Of a stretch of 64,000 nt of DNA, positions 26,342 to 35,868 are shown in pieces. The translations under genes were made by a program, and so were the position numbers. Positions within the stretch are counted from its first letter, which is position 1; each line of letters opens with the position of its first letter. The notes under the pieces are model-generated. The model saw nothing but the letters and a program-made list of their open reading frames with translations. It made no database searches and was not told the origin of the DNA. The DNA is taken from NCBI GenBank assembly GCA_020249265.1, contig JADCGA010000010.1, forward strand, positions 1-64,000, given 5' to 3'. This stretch comes from Roseomonas sp. (GTDB lineage Bacteria; Pseudomonadota; Alphaproteobacteria; Acetobacterales; Acetobacteraceae).

Positions 26342-26761
26342 TCAGGCGATCTTGATCAGGCCAGAGGCGGAAGAAGCCTCACCCTCAGGCCGCGCAACGG
26401 GCGGGGCTTCAGGCTCTGAAGGCAGGGGAATTGCGGGGCGAGCCGCGCTTGGACTGTCGGGCGAGAAACCTAGCGCCCGGATGTCAGAAGGCAGCTCGGC
26501 GCCGAAGAGAACAGAAGCACGGTAGGCTTCGATTTCGCGAGGAGTGGGCAAACTTACGCTCACGCGGCCGACGGAATCGCGGAATTCGATGACAACCATG
26601 CCCAGATCGCGGTCAATGCGCAGCCTGGGATTCGGCGGCCCGATTTCAGACGAGGGCTCCGGCGGCGCAGCACCCGCAGGGCGATCGGCACCCACTGCTC
26701 CAGCGGGGGGGCGAAGTCCATCCTTGACCTGGATTTGGGAGACGTTTAGCTGGCTGATCAT
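26342..26761 (-). CDS. Hypothetical protein with FlaG-like region
   Basis: This 139-residue protein starts at the ATG at 26761 with a GGAG site. The N-terminus is polar. Residues about 45-80 (PRLRIDRDLGMVVIEFRDSV followed by GRVSVSLPTPREIEAYR) resemble the compact domain of FlaG/YvyC flagellar proteins, which affect filament length. Flanks are Pro/Ala/Glu-rich and probably disordered. The flagellar genes lie 10 kb away. Family assignment is tentative. Confidence 0.5.
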   Translation of the reverse strand: MISQLNVSQIQVKDGLRPPAGAVGADRPAGAAPPEPSSEIGPPNPRLRIDRDLGMVVIEFRDSVGRVSVSLPTPREIEAYRASVLFGAELPSDIRALGFSPDSPSAARPAIPLPSEPEAPPVARPEGEASSASGLIKIA

Positions 26762-26794
26762 TGCATTCACTCCGAGCGTTAAATGATATTGCAA

Positions 26795-27331
26795 AATTCT
26801 AACACCTAAGTCAAGAAACTTGTTAAGTCCCTACTCGGAATCCTGACATTTTAATGTGAGATTACCAGCGGTCACGTTTTGGAGACCGAACAAGGAAATT
26901 ATTCTCATGTAGGATATGCAGGGATACCGCCAATGAAACTGCAATTTCGCGCTCGTGGGCGCCCTGTCCCGATACTTGAGGTCGGGAATCTGGTGCGCCT
27001 GACGCGGGCTGAGCCCGGACCAACCCCAGCGGCGCAGGCGGGCGAATGTGGAGGAGTCCGGCGTATCTCCGCCTAAGGCGCCCCGGATATGGAGCTTGCC
27101 GGCTATTCCCGCCCCCGTGGCGTTGCTCTTTCCATGGTGAGCGACATACCGCAGACCAATGTCATCCCCTGTGACGAACGCGGTGTGGCGCTGGAATTGC
27201 CGCAAGAATCCCGTTGGCGGCAAAGTGAGGCCAGCGGTTTCGGCTCTCGCAAGAACCGGGGCTGAGCAAAGCCGCACCAGGCTATTTGGGTCAGGCAGCC
27301 GCGGCAGCGCCGGAAACCGACCTCTCCGAGA
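26795..27331. other. Gene-poor stretch with no recognised feature
   Basis: About 540 bases hold only unsupported frames. The longest leftward one (26831-27277) starts without a good ribosome site and resembles no family I know, and the rightward frames are short. It may contain decayed coding sequence. I see no tRNA, riboswitch or convincing terminator here. Confidence 0.4.
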
Positions 27332-28666
27332 CTATGCGGCCACCATCAGCGGCTTGCGGGAAGCGCAGAATTCCTCCACCGCCGCGATATATCGCGCGAG
27401 TTCCGCCTCACCCACCGGCAGGCTGAGCGCCACCATGCCGCGGCGGGCGATGTAAATGCCAGCCTTCATCATATCCAGGAAGAATAATTCCCTAAGCCCT
27501 TCCTCCTGTGCGCTGGCCGTATAGGGGCGAAGGATGGCCCCCAGGCGGAAATGCGGCTGCACCATGCTGCCAATGCCGGTGAATTGCATGGCCGCACCAT
27601 GCTTGGTGCAAATCATATTCAGCGCATCGCGCAGCCCATCGCCGCGCTTGCGCAGCGCCTCCGCCGCCGTGTCATCAAAAATCTCACCCATGGCCAGCAT
27701 ACCAGCGGACATGGATAGGACGTTGTTATTGAAGGTACCGGCATGCACCAAGGCGCCTGGGCGGTGAGAGTCAAAAACAGACATGACATCCGCCCGCCCG
27801 CCAAAGGCGCCGAAGGACATGCCGCCCGCGATATACTTGCCGAGCGAGACCAGATCAGGCGTGATGCCATGCAGTTTCTGCAAGCCGCCCGCCGTGTGGC
27901 GGCTGGTCATCACCTCATCGAAAATCAGCATGGCGCCGACTTCGCGGGTGGCATCCCGCAGCCCCGCCAGAAAGTCGCGCGTGGCAGGGATGCAGCCGCC
28001 GCTGCCCATCATGGGTTCCAGCAGCACGGCTGCCAGATCGGCGGCGTGTTCGCGGATCAGAGCAAGTGTTCCGGGCAGGTCGTTATATTCGGCGAGTGTC
28101 ACCGAAAACGGCGCATTCACCACGCTGCCACCGGTGACGAAGCTCATTACCCCGCCATGATAGCCGCCGCGGAAGGCGATGATCTTGCTCCGCCCAGTAT
28201 GGGCGCGCGCCGCCGCTACCGCCATCAGATTGGCCTCGGTCCCGCTATTGGTGAAGCGCACCAATTCCAACGCGGGGAAACGCGCACAGAGAATGGCGGC
28301 AAGCTTCGCCTCATTCTCGCCAACCGAGGCCAGGCTGATGCCGTTCTGGATCACCTGATGCAGCAGCGCCTGAATGCGTGGGTCCGAATGGCCGAAAAGC
28401 CCTGCGGTATATTCGCCACAGAGGTCCAGGTAGTTGTTGCCGTCAATATCTTCCAAATAACAGCCTTGGCCGCTTTTCATCGCGGTCGGGAAGGGCGTGT
28501 AGAATAGCGTGCTGCGCGTATTGCCACCCGGCATCACCGCGCGGGCTGCCTCATGCGCGGTGGCGCTTTTGGGGCGCGCACGGGAATAGCTCTCCCGCGC
28601 TTCGGCAAGGGCCGCTTCCAAATCGGAATTGCGCGGCGCGGCGGATGCATCAAGTGGCGGTGTCAT
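27332..28666 (-). CDS. Class-III PLP aminotransferase (GSAM-like, aspartate aminotransferase family)
   Basis: This 444-residue class-III fold-type I enzyme has the substrate-entry region AVMPGGNTRSTLFYTPFP, the PLP-phosphate site FTNSGTEANLMAVAAAR, the PLP-binding FDEVMTSR and the Schiff-base Lys277 in SLGKYIAGG. It resembles glutamate-1-semialdehyde aminomutase-like aminotransferases of broad substrate range. hemL itself is unlikely because no heme gene is adjacent. The start at 28666 agrees with the family N-terminus. It is divergent from the GST gene, and the intergenic region is small. Confidence 0.88.
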   Translation of the reverse strand: MTPPLDASAAPRNSDLEAALAEARESYSRARPKSATAHEAARAVMPGGNTRSTLFYTPFPTAMKSGQGCYLEDIDGNNYLDLCGEYTAGLFGHSDPRIQALLHQVIQNGISLASVGENEAKLAAILCARFPALELVRFTNSGTEANLMAVAAARAHTGRSKIIAFRGGYHGGVMSFVTGGSVVNAPFSVTLAEYNDLPGTLALIREHAADLAAVLLEPMMGSGGCIPATRDFLAGLRDATREVGAMLIFDEVMTSRHTAGGLQKLHGITPDLVSLGKYIAGGMSFGAFGGRADVMSVFDSHRPGALVHAGTFNNNVLSMSAGMLAMGEIFDDTAAEALRKRGDGLRDALNMICTKHGAAMQFTGIGSMVQPHFRLGAILRPYTASAQEEGLRELFFLDMMKAGIYIARRGMVALSLPVGEAELARYIAAVEEFCASRKPLMVAA

Positions 28667-28809
28667 GCGCGTTTCTCCCCATCCTTGGCGGGTATTCAAG
28701 GCCTTTCGCCCGTGTATGGTGAACTTCAACATGTTTTTTGACGCGATGCACCCCCATTTTTCCATGGCGGTGCTTTGCGCCGTGGGGCCGTGGGTGGCAT
28801 AAGCGCGCG

Positions 28810-29478
28810 GTGCGGATTCTCTATCAACTCCCCCTCTCTCCCTATTCACGCAAGGTGCGCCTTGCGCTCGCGGAAAAGCGCATTCCTTTTGATCTTCGGG
28901 TCGAAAGGGTCTGGGAAAGGCGTCCGGAGTTCCTGGCCATCAACCCCGCCTGCACGGTGCCCGTGCTGCAGGAAGAAAACGGCTTTTGCATCATCGATTC
29001 CTACGCAATTTGCGAATATCTGGATGAAGCCTATCCGGATATGCCGCTGCTCGGGCGCTCGCTTGGCGAAAGGGCGGAAATCCGACGCCTGGTGGCGTGG
29101 TTTGATGGCAAGTTCCACCTGGAAGTTGGGCGGAACCTGCTGTTTGAAAAACAGATGAAGCAGCTTCTGGGGCGCGGCAATCCGGATGCCGGGACCATTC
29201 GCGCCGGTTATGCCAATTTGCGCCCGCATCTGGATTACCTGGGCTGGCTTGCGGAAACACGGCCTTGGCTTGGGGGGAATGCGCTGTCTCTCGCGGATTT
29301 GGCCGCGGCGGCGCATCTCTCGGCGCTGGATTACCTTGGCGATGTGGATTGGGCGCTGAATGATGCCGCCAAGGATTGGTATGCGCGGGTGAAATCCCGC
29401 CCATCCTTCCGGCCTTTGCTGCAAGACCGGATCAGCGGCCTGATTCCACCCGAACATTATGCCGATCTGGATTTTTGA
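28810..29478 (+). CDS. Glutathione S-transferase family protein
   Basis: This 222-residue protein starts at GTG 28810. The N-terminal thioredoxin-like domain (LYQLPLSPYSRKVRLALAEK) has Ser/Tyr near residue 11 and the cis-Pro segment CTVPVLQE, with DSYAICEYLDE binding glutathione. The C-terminal helical domain is about 90-215. Bacterial GSTs serve detoxification, dehalogenation or isomerisation, and the substrate is unknown. The ribosome site is weak. It is followed by the rhodanese gene after about 67 bases. Confidence 0.85.
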   Translation: MRILYQLPLSPYSRKVRLALAEKRIPFDLRVERVWERRPEFLAINPACTVPVLQEENGFCIIDSYAICEYLDEAYPDMPLLGRSLGERAEIRRLVAWFDGKFHLEVGRNLLFEKQMKQLLGRGNPDAGTIRAGYANLRPHLDYLGWLAETRPWLGGNALSLADLAAAAHLSALDYLGDVDWALNDAAKDWYARVKSRPSFRPLLQDRISGLIPPEHYADLDF

Positions 29479-29492
29479 CGCTTTTCGCTTGA

Positions 29493-29516
29493 ATATAAGA
29501 TATTGCTAATTTATAT
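29493..29516. promoter_or_regulatory. AT-rich inverted repeat upstream of the rhodanese gene
   Basis: ATATAA and TTATAT form a perfect inverted repeat 12 bases apart, in a markedly AT-rich stretch 30 bases before the ATG at 29546. BigR/SqrR-type ArsR repressors bind AT-rich palindromes upstream of rhodanese-DUF2892 genes in Rhizobiales and Xylella. No such regulator gene is in the window, so this assignment is inference. Confidence 0.35.
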
Positions 29517-29545
29517 GCTGGTTGAGAGTTTCAAGGAACCCCGCC

Positions 29546-30073
29546 ATGTCAGCCGAAACCACTTCCGCCCGCGAGGCCGCTGGCCTGATCGTCTCGGGGG
29601 ACGCGGTTCTGGTAGATATTCGCGAAGCCGATGAACGGGCGCGGACCCATGTGCCCGGGTCTGTCCATCTGCCGGTATCTCGGCTGGGGAATGCGGCGCT
29701 TGGCATCCCGCCGGGGGCCACGGTGATTTTCCATTGCCAATCGGGTAGCCGCACGGCCCAGAACGCGGGCGCGCTTGCTGCCGCCGCGCCTGGCTGCCGT
29801 GTGCTCCTGGTGGAAGGCGGCCTTGCTGCGCTGGCGGCGGTCGGCATGACGCTTGTGGAAGACAAGCGCGCGCCGCTGCCGATCATGCGGCAGGTGCAAA
29901 TCACCGCGGGCAGCCTGGTGCTGCTGGGCGCGGTACTGGGCGCGCTGGTAGACCCGCGCTTTCATGCGCTTTCCGCCTTTGTCGGCGCGGGCCTGATGTT
30001 TGCCGGCATCATGGGGCTTTGCCCCATGGCGAATTTCTTGGCGCTGATGCCGTGGAACAGGCGCACGGCCTAA
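29546..30073 (+). CDS. Rhodanese-DUF2892 membrane protein (YgaP-like)
   Basis: This 175-residue protein has a rhodanese domain (about 8-105) with catalytic Cys64 in CQSGSRT, followed by two hydrophobic segments (about 113-163) of the DUF2892 type. That architecture matches E. coli YgaP, an inner-membrane sulfurtransferase. It may handle sulfane sulfur or sulfide stress. The start at 29546 has AAGGA upstream; a TTG at 29522 is less likely. A BigR-like AT-rich palindrome precedes it. Confidence 0.88.
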   Translation: MSAETTSAREAAGLIVSGDAVLVDIREADERARTHVPGSVHLPVSRLGNAALGIPPGATVIFHCQSGSRTAQNAGALAAAAPGCRVLLVEGGLAALAAVGMTLVEDKRAPLPIMRQVQITAGSLVLLGAVLGALVDPRFHALSAFVGAGLMFAGIMGLCPMANFLALMPWNRRTA

Positions 30074-30095
30074 GGGGCGGCACGCCTTTATTGCT

Positions 30096-31076
30096 TCAAT
30101 CCACCTTGGCGCCGGATGCGCGGATCAAGGGCGCGAAGGCGGCTTCATTATCGGCGCGGAACTTCACGAATTCCTCGGGCGTGGTGTACCAGGTGGTCGC
30201 GCCATTTTCGTGAAAGCGCCGCTTGATGTCATCGGTTTCGAGCGACTGCTTGGTGAGTTCATTAATACGTCGGATCAGCGCCGGAGATATCCCAGCCGGC
30301 GCGCAGACCCCGCCCCAGGAGCTGATTTCAAACCCCGGCAGGAATTCGGCCATGGTTGGGATCTCGGGCGCTTGCGGGCTGCGCTGCGCGCCCGTCACGG
30401 CCAGGGCGCGCACCTTGCCATCCCGCGCCAAGGCCAGGGCTTGCGGGATATTGTCGAAAATCATGTGAACGCGCCCGCCGGCCAGATCAATATGCGCCGG
30501 CGCCGCACCGCGATAGGGCACATGCAGCATATCCACACCGGCCATGAATTTGAACATCTCACCAGAGAGATGCACCGTCGTGCCGGAACCTGACGATGCG
30601 AAAGCATATTTGCCCGGATTGGCCTTCAGCAGCGCGATCAGTTCAGGGACGGTCCGCGCCGGAACATCATTGTTGACAACAAGCATATTCGGCAATTGCC
30701 ACAGCCCGGAAATCAACGCGATGTCGCGCGCCGGATTGTAATTCAGTCGCGTATAAAGCGTTGGCGAAATCGCGAGTGGGGCTACCGATGCAAGCCCAAT
30801 GGTATTGCCATCCGGGGTAGAGCGCGCAATCGCTTCCGTCCCCACATTGCCACCGGAACCTGAGCGGTTTTCGACGACGAATTGCTGGCCGGTCATCTCG
30901 CTCATTTTGATGCACCAGATGCGGGAAAGGATATCCGTGCCCCCGCCAGGCGGGAAAAGCCCAATGAAGCGAATGGGGCCTGTTGGCCAATTGCCCTGCG
31001 CGCTCACAAGGGCGGGTGCGGCCAGCAGCCCGGCGCCAAGGCCCAAGGTGGTGCGACGTGTGATGGTGTTTTTCAT
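30096..31076 (-). CDS. Bug-family tripartite tricarboxylate transporter receptor, paralogue A
   Basis: A 326-residue periplasmic receptor with signal peptide TRRTTLGLGAGLLAAPALVS. Landmarks are FFPPGGGTDILSRIWC-like FIGLFPPGGGTD, VVENRSGSGGNVG, STPDGNTIGLASVA and LHVPYRGAAP. It is strikingly similar to the gene immediately upstream (31146-32117), and the pair are tandem paralogues. No tctAB partner is present, so substrate cannot be inferred. Confidence 0.9.
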   Translation of the reverse strand: MKNTITRRTTLGLGAGLLAAPALVSAQGNWPTGPIRFIGLFPPGGGTDILSRIWCIKMSEMTGQQFVVENRSGSGGNVGTEAIARSTPDGNTIGLASVAPLAISPTLYTRLNYNPARDIALISGLWQLPNMLVVNNDVPARTVPELIALLKANPGKYAFASSGSGTTVHLSGEMFKFMAGVDMLHVPYRGAAPAHIDLAGGRVHMIFDNIPQALALARDGKVRALAVTGAQRSPQAPEIPTMAEFLPGFEISSWGGVCAPAGISPALIRRINELTKQSLETDDIKRRFHENGATTWYTTPEEFVKFRADNEAAFAPLIRASGAKVD

Positions 31077-31145
31077 GGTTGATCCCCCCGTTATCTACAT
31101 CAACCATATGGCATTGGCGCTGGCTTGTGCAAAGCGCGCCAAGAC

Positions 31146-32117
31146 TTATTCCACCACGGCGCCCGCGGCGCGGATCAGGGGCGCGAAGCTTTCCTCATTC
31201 TCGCGCCGGAATTGCGCCAAGGCTTCGGGCGATGTCCACCAAACTTCGGCGGCGGCTTCTTCATAACGGCGACGCACTTCGGGGCTTTCCACGGCCTGCC
31301 TGCCAAGTTCCGCGATGCGCGCAATGATGGCGGGCGCGATCCCGGCGGGGCCGCACACTCCTCCCCAGGAGGTGACGGCATATCCTGGCAGGAATTCACC
31401 AATGGCGGGAATTTGCGGCGCTTGCGGGCTGCGCTGCGGGCCTGTCACGCCAAGCGCCTTCACCTTGCCTTCGCGAAAGGCGCGCACCGCTTCCGGGATA
31501 TTGCCGAACATCATGTCAACGCGCCCAGCAAGCAGATCAATCTGCGCCGGCGCTCCGCCGCGATAGGGGATATGCAGAATATCAACACCGGCCATTTGCT
31601 TGAATAATTCCCCGGAAAGGTGAAGCGTGGTGCCCGCGCCGGAGCTTGCGAATGTATAGCGCCCCGGATGCGCGCGCGCCTCTCTGATCAATTCTGGTAC
31701 GCTATTGGCAGGGAAATCCAGCCGCGTGATCAGCAGATTCGGCAATTGCCAGAGCCCGCAGATATACGAAAAATCCCGCGTCACATCGAAGGGCAGGCGC
31801 CGATAGAGTGTTGGCGCAATGGAAAGTGAAGCAACCGATGCCAGCCCAATCGTATTGCCATCCGGTGTCGCACGGGCAATCGCCTCGGTCCCGACGTTCC
31901 CGCCAGAGCCTGATCGGTTTTCCACCACAAAGGGCTGCCCCGTAATTTCCGCCATGCGATTGCACCAGATGCGGGAAAGCAAATCTGTGGAGCCGCCCGC
32001 GGGAAAGGTGACGATGAAGCGAATGGGGCCTGTCGGCCAAAGCGACTGCCCCAAGGCCGGCGCAGCAAGCAGCGCGGCCCCCAAACCCAAAGCGCCTCGG
32101 CGCGTTGTTCTTGACAT
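31146..32117 (-). CDS. Bug-family tripartite tricarboxylate transporter receptor, paralogue B
   Basis: This 323-residue periplasmic receptor starts at the ATG at 32117 with an AAAGGGGGAA site; a longer frame to 32240 would include terminator sequence. It has a signal peptide RTTRRGALGLGAALLAAPAL. Landmarks shared with paralogue A are WPTGPIRFI, VENRSGSGGNVGTEAIAR, TPDGNTIGLASVA, PYRGGAPAQIDL and QRSPQAPQIP. It is the likely origin or product of tandem duplication. Confidence 0.9.
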   Translation of the reverse strand: MSRTTRRGALGLGAALLAAPALGQSLWPTGPIRFIVTFPAGGSTDLLSRIWCNRMAEITGQPFVVENRSGSGGNVGTEAIARATPDGNTIGLASVASLSIAPTLYRRLPFDVTRDFSYICGLWQLPNLLITRLDFPANSVPELIREARAHPGRYTFASSGAGTTLHLSGELFKQMAGVDILHIPYRGGAPAQIDLLAGRVDMMFGNIPEAVRAFREGKVKALGVTGPQRSPQAPQIPAIGEFLPGYAVTSWGGVCGPAGIAPAIIARIAELGRQAVESPEVRRRYEEAAAEVWWTSPEALAQFRRENEESFAPLIRAAGAVVE

Positions 32118-32198
32118 GCTTCCCCCTTTTGCCCTTTGGGCTGAATTTTCAGCCATGGCAGGACGGGAAGCGGCGCGCGTCAAGGGGAAAGCAACCGC

Positions 32199-32238
32199 TA
32201 AAAAAAGAATGGCCCGAAAACCATAGGGTTTCCGGGCC
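32199..32238 (-). terminator. Rho-independent terminator after lysR
   Basis: On the minus strand the stem TGGCCCGgAAACC pairs with GGTTTTCGGGCCA across a four-base loop and is followed by TTCTTTTTTT. It ends the trxB-lysR transcript about 170 bases after the lysR stop, ahead of the Bug receptor gene. Confidence 0.8.
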
Positions 32239-32405
32239 AAGTCAACAGGGAGGCTTCACGTCTGGGAGACGAGGGATCAACTGACCCCTTCCGAAAAACA
32301 TCGGATAACCATTTTATAGCCGCTCTCGCCTTGGTTGTGGTTCCCGTTCTTCACCACACGGCCATGCAAAAAACGCATAACTCGCGCATCGCCGGTAACA
32401 TCCCG

Positions 32406-33296
32406 TCAAATTGCCCCGGTCAGCTCCGCCACCAGAAAGTCCCGGAAAACGGCTACGCGCTTGGAATGCCTCATTTCTTCGGGATAGACGAAATAGGCCT
32501 CAATCTTTGGTCCCTTCACCCCGGGCAGAACCTGGACGAATTCATCCAGCTCCGCCCCGATATAATCCGGCAGCGCCGCCAGCCCCAGGCCGCTACGGAC
32601 TGCCTGCACCATGCCGGGCATGGAATTGAGCTCCACCGCCGCGCGCCGCGCCGTGCCTGGGCGCCGGCCCACCTCAGCCAGCCAATTGATGTTGTCAATC
32701 GGTGGCTGATAGTCGCCATAGATGATCAGCCGATGCGCGTCCAAATCCTCGGGCCGCTGCGGGATGCCGATGGTCTTCAGATAGGAAGCCGCACCGCAAA
32801 TCCGCCAGCCAAAGCTTGCGATATGGCGCTGGATCAATTCCGGCTGCCGCGGCGCATGCATCCGGATCGCCACATCTGCTTCGCGCATGGCAATATCCAA
32901 ATCGGAATCATCCAATAGCAGCGTGACGCTGATTTCCGGATGTATATCCAGCAATTTCTTCAAGCGCGGCGCCAGCCAGGTGCTGCCAAAGCCGATGGTG
33001 GAGGTGACTTTCAGCCGCCCCGCCGGGCGTTCGCGGCTTTCGGTCAACATGGTCTCCGTCATCGCGAGTTTAGCGAAAACCTCGCGCACCGTGCGGTTCA
33101 GGGTTTCACCCTGTTCGGTCAGGATCAGGCCGCGCGCATGGCGATGAAACAGCGGCACATTCAGCGCTTCTTCCAGGGCCTGGATCTGACGCGATACCGC
33201 GGATTGGCTCAGGTTCAGCGTATCACCCGCATGGGTGAAGGACCCAGCTTCCGCAACCGCGTGAAAAATACGCAGCTTGTCCCAATCGGTCGGCAT
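32406..33296 (-). CDS. LysR-family transcriptional regulator
   Basis: This 296-residue LTTR has an N-terminal winged HTH (1-60, LRIFHAVAEAGSFTHAGDTL and LSQSAVSRQIQALEE) and an effector-binding domain from about 90. The start overlaps the trxB stop by one base, so both lie in one operon. Target genes are unknown; nothing suggests control of the Bug receptors downstream, which have a terminator between. Confidence 0.9.
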   Translation of the reverse strand: MPTDWDKLRIFHAVAEAGSFTHAGDTLNLSQSAVSRQIQALEEALNVPLFHRHARGLILTEQGETLNRTVREVFAKLAMTETMLTESRERPAGRLKVTSTIGFGSTWLAPRLKKLLDIHPEISVTLLLDDSDLDIAMREADVAIRMHAPRQPELIQRHIASFGWRICGAASYLKTIGIPQRPEDLDAHRLIIYGDYQPPIDNINWLAEVGRRPGTARRAAVELNSMPGMVQAVRSGLGLAALPDYIGAELDEFVQVLPGVKGPKIEAYFVYPEEMRHSKRVAVFRDFLVAELTGAI

Positions 33297-34267
33297 CAGG
33301 CCGCCGCCGCGTGGCCCGCTTCAAGCGCAGCGAGGTATTTTTCCGCCTCAAGCGCGGCCATGCAGCCGGTGCCGGCGGCGGTGACGGCTTGGCGATAAAT
33401 CTTGTCCTGCACATCGCCGGCAGCGAAAACACCAGGGATGGAAGTCCGCGTGCTGCCAGGCGTGGTTTCGATATAGCCTTCCGTATCCATGCCGATCTGG
33501 CCTTGAAAAAGTGCGGTTGCGGGCGAATGGCCGATGGCCACGAAAACACCATCCACCTTCAATTCGCGCGCCTCGCCGGTGATGCGATCTCGCAGCGCAA
33601 GCCCACGCGCCACCGGCATGCGGCCTGATGCATCGGCCAGCACTTCTTCCGTCAGCGTATTCCACATGATCGAGACATTGGGTTTCGCGAAAAGCCGCTG
33701 CTGCAAAATCTTTTCCGAACGCAGCGTATCGCGCCGATGGATCAGCGTGACATGGCGCGCGAGGTTGGAAAGATATAGCGCTTCCTCGGTTGCGGAATTG
33801 CCGCCGCCAATCACCGCCACATCCTTGCCGCGATAAAAGAAACCATCGCAGGTGGCACAAGCCGAAACGCCGAAACCGCCCAATTCCTTTTCACCCGGAA
33901 TGCCAAGCCAGCGCGCCTGCGCGCCGGTTGCGATCACCAGCGCTTCCGCGACATAGACATCGCCGGAATCCCCCACCGCGCGGAAGGGCCGGCGCGACAG
34001 ATCAACAGATGTAATCACATCCTGCACTACCTTGGTGCCGCAATGGGTCGCCTGCGCGGCCATCTGGTCCATCAGCCAGGGGCCTTGCACGGCCTCCGCA
34101 AAGCCGGGGTAGTTTTCCACATCGGTGGTGATGGTCAGCTGCCCACCCGGCTGCATCCCCGCCACCAGCAGGGGCGAAAGCCCCGCGCGCGCCGCGTAGA
34201 TGGCCGCCGTATAGCCCGCCGGCCCGGCGCCCAGAATGAGCAGCTTGCTGTGAAATGTCTCGGCCAC
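33296..34267 (-). CDS. trxB: Thioredoxin-disulfide reductase
   Basis: This 323-residue flavoenzyme has the FAD-binding GAGPAG at 13-18, redox-active Cys137-Ala-Thr-Cys140, the NADPH-binding [14 protein letters not shown], and the C-terminal FAD site [20 protein letters not shown]. It reduces thioredoxin with NADPH. The GTG start at 34267 has an AGGGG site eight bases upstream; longer readings overlap the divergent lrp gene. It is coupled to lysR. Confidence 0.94.
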   Translation of the reverse strand: MAETFHSKLLILGAGPAGYTAAIYAARAGLSPLLVAGMQPGGQLTITTDVENYPGFAEAVQGPWLMDQMAAQATHCGTKVVQDVITSVDLSRRPFRAVGDSGDVYVAEALVIATGAQARWLGIPGEKELGGFGVSACATCDGFFYRGKDVAVIGGGNSATEEALYLSNLARHVTLIHRRDTLRSEKILQQRLFAKPNVSIMWNTLTEEVLADASGRMPVARGLALRDRITGEARELKVDGVFVAIGHSPATALFQGQIGMDTEGYIETTPGSTRTSIPGVFAAGDVQDKIYRQAVTAAGTGCMAALEAEKYLAALEAGHAAAA

Positions 34268-34394
34268 GATCCGCACCCCTGAATCTACGCGACTGATATC
34301 GGCCAGCCGCCCCTTTCGGACAAGCGGTGGTGAGGCCGATGCCAAATCTTGAAATGATATTGCGCGCAGGGTGTGTTTTGAGCAATGAAGACCT

Positions 34395-34883
34395 GTGCCC
34401 AATCCCAAGACCCCCGCCCCCGATCCGGCCCTGGATGCCCTGGACCGCCAGATTCTGGCCGAGCTTCAGGCCGATGGCCGCATCACCAATGTGGAACTTG
34501 CGCGCCGCGTCAATCTTTCCGCGCCGCCCTGCCTGAGGCGTGTGCGCCGGCTGGAAGACGAAGCCGTGATTCGCGGCTATCATGCAGACCTCGACCCCAC
34601 CGCGCTGGGGTGGGAGGTGATGTTCTTCGCGCTTGTCGGCCTGGAATCTCAGAAGCAAAGCGTGCTCGATGCTTTTGAGGCTTTGGCGACATCCTGGCCG
34701 GAAGTGCGGGAATGCCACATGATCAGGGGCGGCGGGGATTTCCTGCTGCGCCTTGTGGCGCGCAATACGGCGCATGAGAATGAATTGACCGCGCGGCTGA
34801 CGGGGGCGGCGAATGTGCTGCGTGTGCAGACCTTGCAGACGATCCGCACGGCGAAGGATGCCGCCGGGGTGCCGCTCGGTTAA
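34395..34883 (+). CDS. Lrp/AsnC-family transcriptional regulator
   Basis: This 162-residue regulator has an N-terminal HTH (about 12-60, [20 protein letters not shown] and [20 protein letters not shown]) and a C-terminal RAM ligand domain. It starts at GTG 34395 with a weak site, 127 bases from trxB on the opposite strand. Such Lrp genes can respond to amino acids; the target is unknown. It converges with the next gene, overlapping it by four bases. Confidence 0.88.
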   Translation: MPNPKTPAPDPALDALDRQILAELQADGRITNVELARRVNLSAPPCLRRVRRLEDEAVIRGYHADLDPTALGWEVMFFALVGLESQKQSVLDAFEALATSWPEVRECHMIRGGGDFLLRLVARNTAHENELTARLTGAANVLRVQTLQTIRTAKDAAGVPLG

Positions 34884-35800
34884 GATGGCAGGGCGGTTTG
34901 GCCCAATACCCAGCCTTCCCAAGCGCGGATCATCGGGTCGGGCGGGATGAAGTCCGGGCGCTTGCCGTCAATCACGCCAATCAGGCCGAGCACGCCGATC
35001 AGCGAATCGAAGCGATCCTCACCCGCCGCATCGGTGCCAAAGCCGGCTTGGATCATCCCGGCCAAATCCGCATCGGGGGTGACGTGAAGGGCGGCCATGG
35101 CATCGCAGAGCGCGGGGGCAAGCGCCCGGCGTGGGGCCTCGGCGCGTTTTGACCCAGCCAATTTTAGCCCCAGATGGCGCAGCGCTTCCGCCGGATAGAC
35201 TTCGGCAATCGCAAGCTGGCCGGGGCGGAGCAGATCATCCAGCCCCCCCGCAAAGGGCCAAAGCCGGAAAGGTGCCCCGGCGGCAAGCGCGGGGGCAAGC
35301 CAATCGCGCCAGGCGCTGATGGCGGCCTTGCCGGATTGATTGGCGCCGAGTGTCCAGAATACTGGCGCGCCGGCGGGGCGTTCCGCCGTGGCGCGGTCAC
35401 ACAGGCGGGACAAGCCAGAAGCATCGGGCAGGCCAAGTGCGGTCGCATGGGCAGCGCGCGTCATGCCCTTAATGCCGCGCGCCGGGTAGAAGGGCCGGGC
35501 GGGGGAGACGGTATCAAGGGTTGGGGACACCGCGAAAAAAGCGGTGTTTCCCGCGAGTCCTGCCAGAAAACCCGGAAAGCCGGTTTCGGGGCGCATTGCG
35601 GCGAAGCCGCGCGGCACGCCAAGCGGCAGGTCGAGCCCAAGGGCCGCCCGGCCGCCATCCGCGAGCAAATGCGCCGCCAAGGTGGCGGGGTCGCCCACCA
35701 GGCGCGGGGCGCTGGCCTGCCATTGCCTGCCCTGGCGTCGGGCAAGGGTGACCCAGCGCTTGCGGGGATCAAGGCTCCAATCCGCATGGGCGGCGATCAT
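34880..35800 (-). CDS. Hypothetical protein, possibly DUF429/RNase H-like
   Basis: This 306-residue protein starts at the ATG at 35800 with a GAGGG site. The opening AHADWSLDPRKRWVTLARRQ and the later GLDLPLGVPRGFA suggest a DUF429-type RNase H-like fold, and residues near the C-terminus (FDSLIGVLGLIGV) match the aspartate-containing helix of that fold. No catalytic role is known. It overlaps the lrp stop convergently. Confidence 0.5.
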   Translation of the reverse strand: MIAAHADWSLDPRKRWVTLARRQGRQWQASAPRLVGDPATLAAHLLADGGRAALGLDLPLGVPRGFAAMRPETGFPGFLAGLAGNTAFFAVSPTLDTVSPARPFYPARGIKGMTRAAHATALGLPDASGLSRLCDRATAERPAGAPVFWTLGANQSGKAAISAWRDWLAPALAAGAPFRLWPFAGGLDDLLRPGQLAIAEVYPAEALRHLGLKLAGSKRAEAPRRALAPALCDAMAALHVTPDADLAGMIQAGFGTDAAGEDRFDSLIGVLGLIGVIDGKRPDFIPPDPMIRAWEGWVLGQTALPS

Positions 35801-35868
35801 GGCGGGAAAACCCTCGCGCCCCGCCCAGGCTTCATGCCATGCTGCGTGCAACAAGATGGGAGAGTGCG

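Noticed and set aside
26831-27277. 148-residue minus-strand frame
   Set aside because: It has no ribosome site, no domain and no plausible partner; it is probably chance in high-GC DNA.
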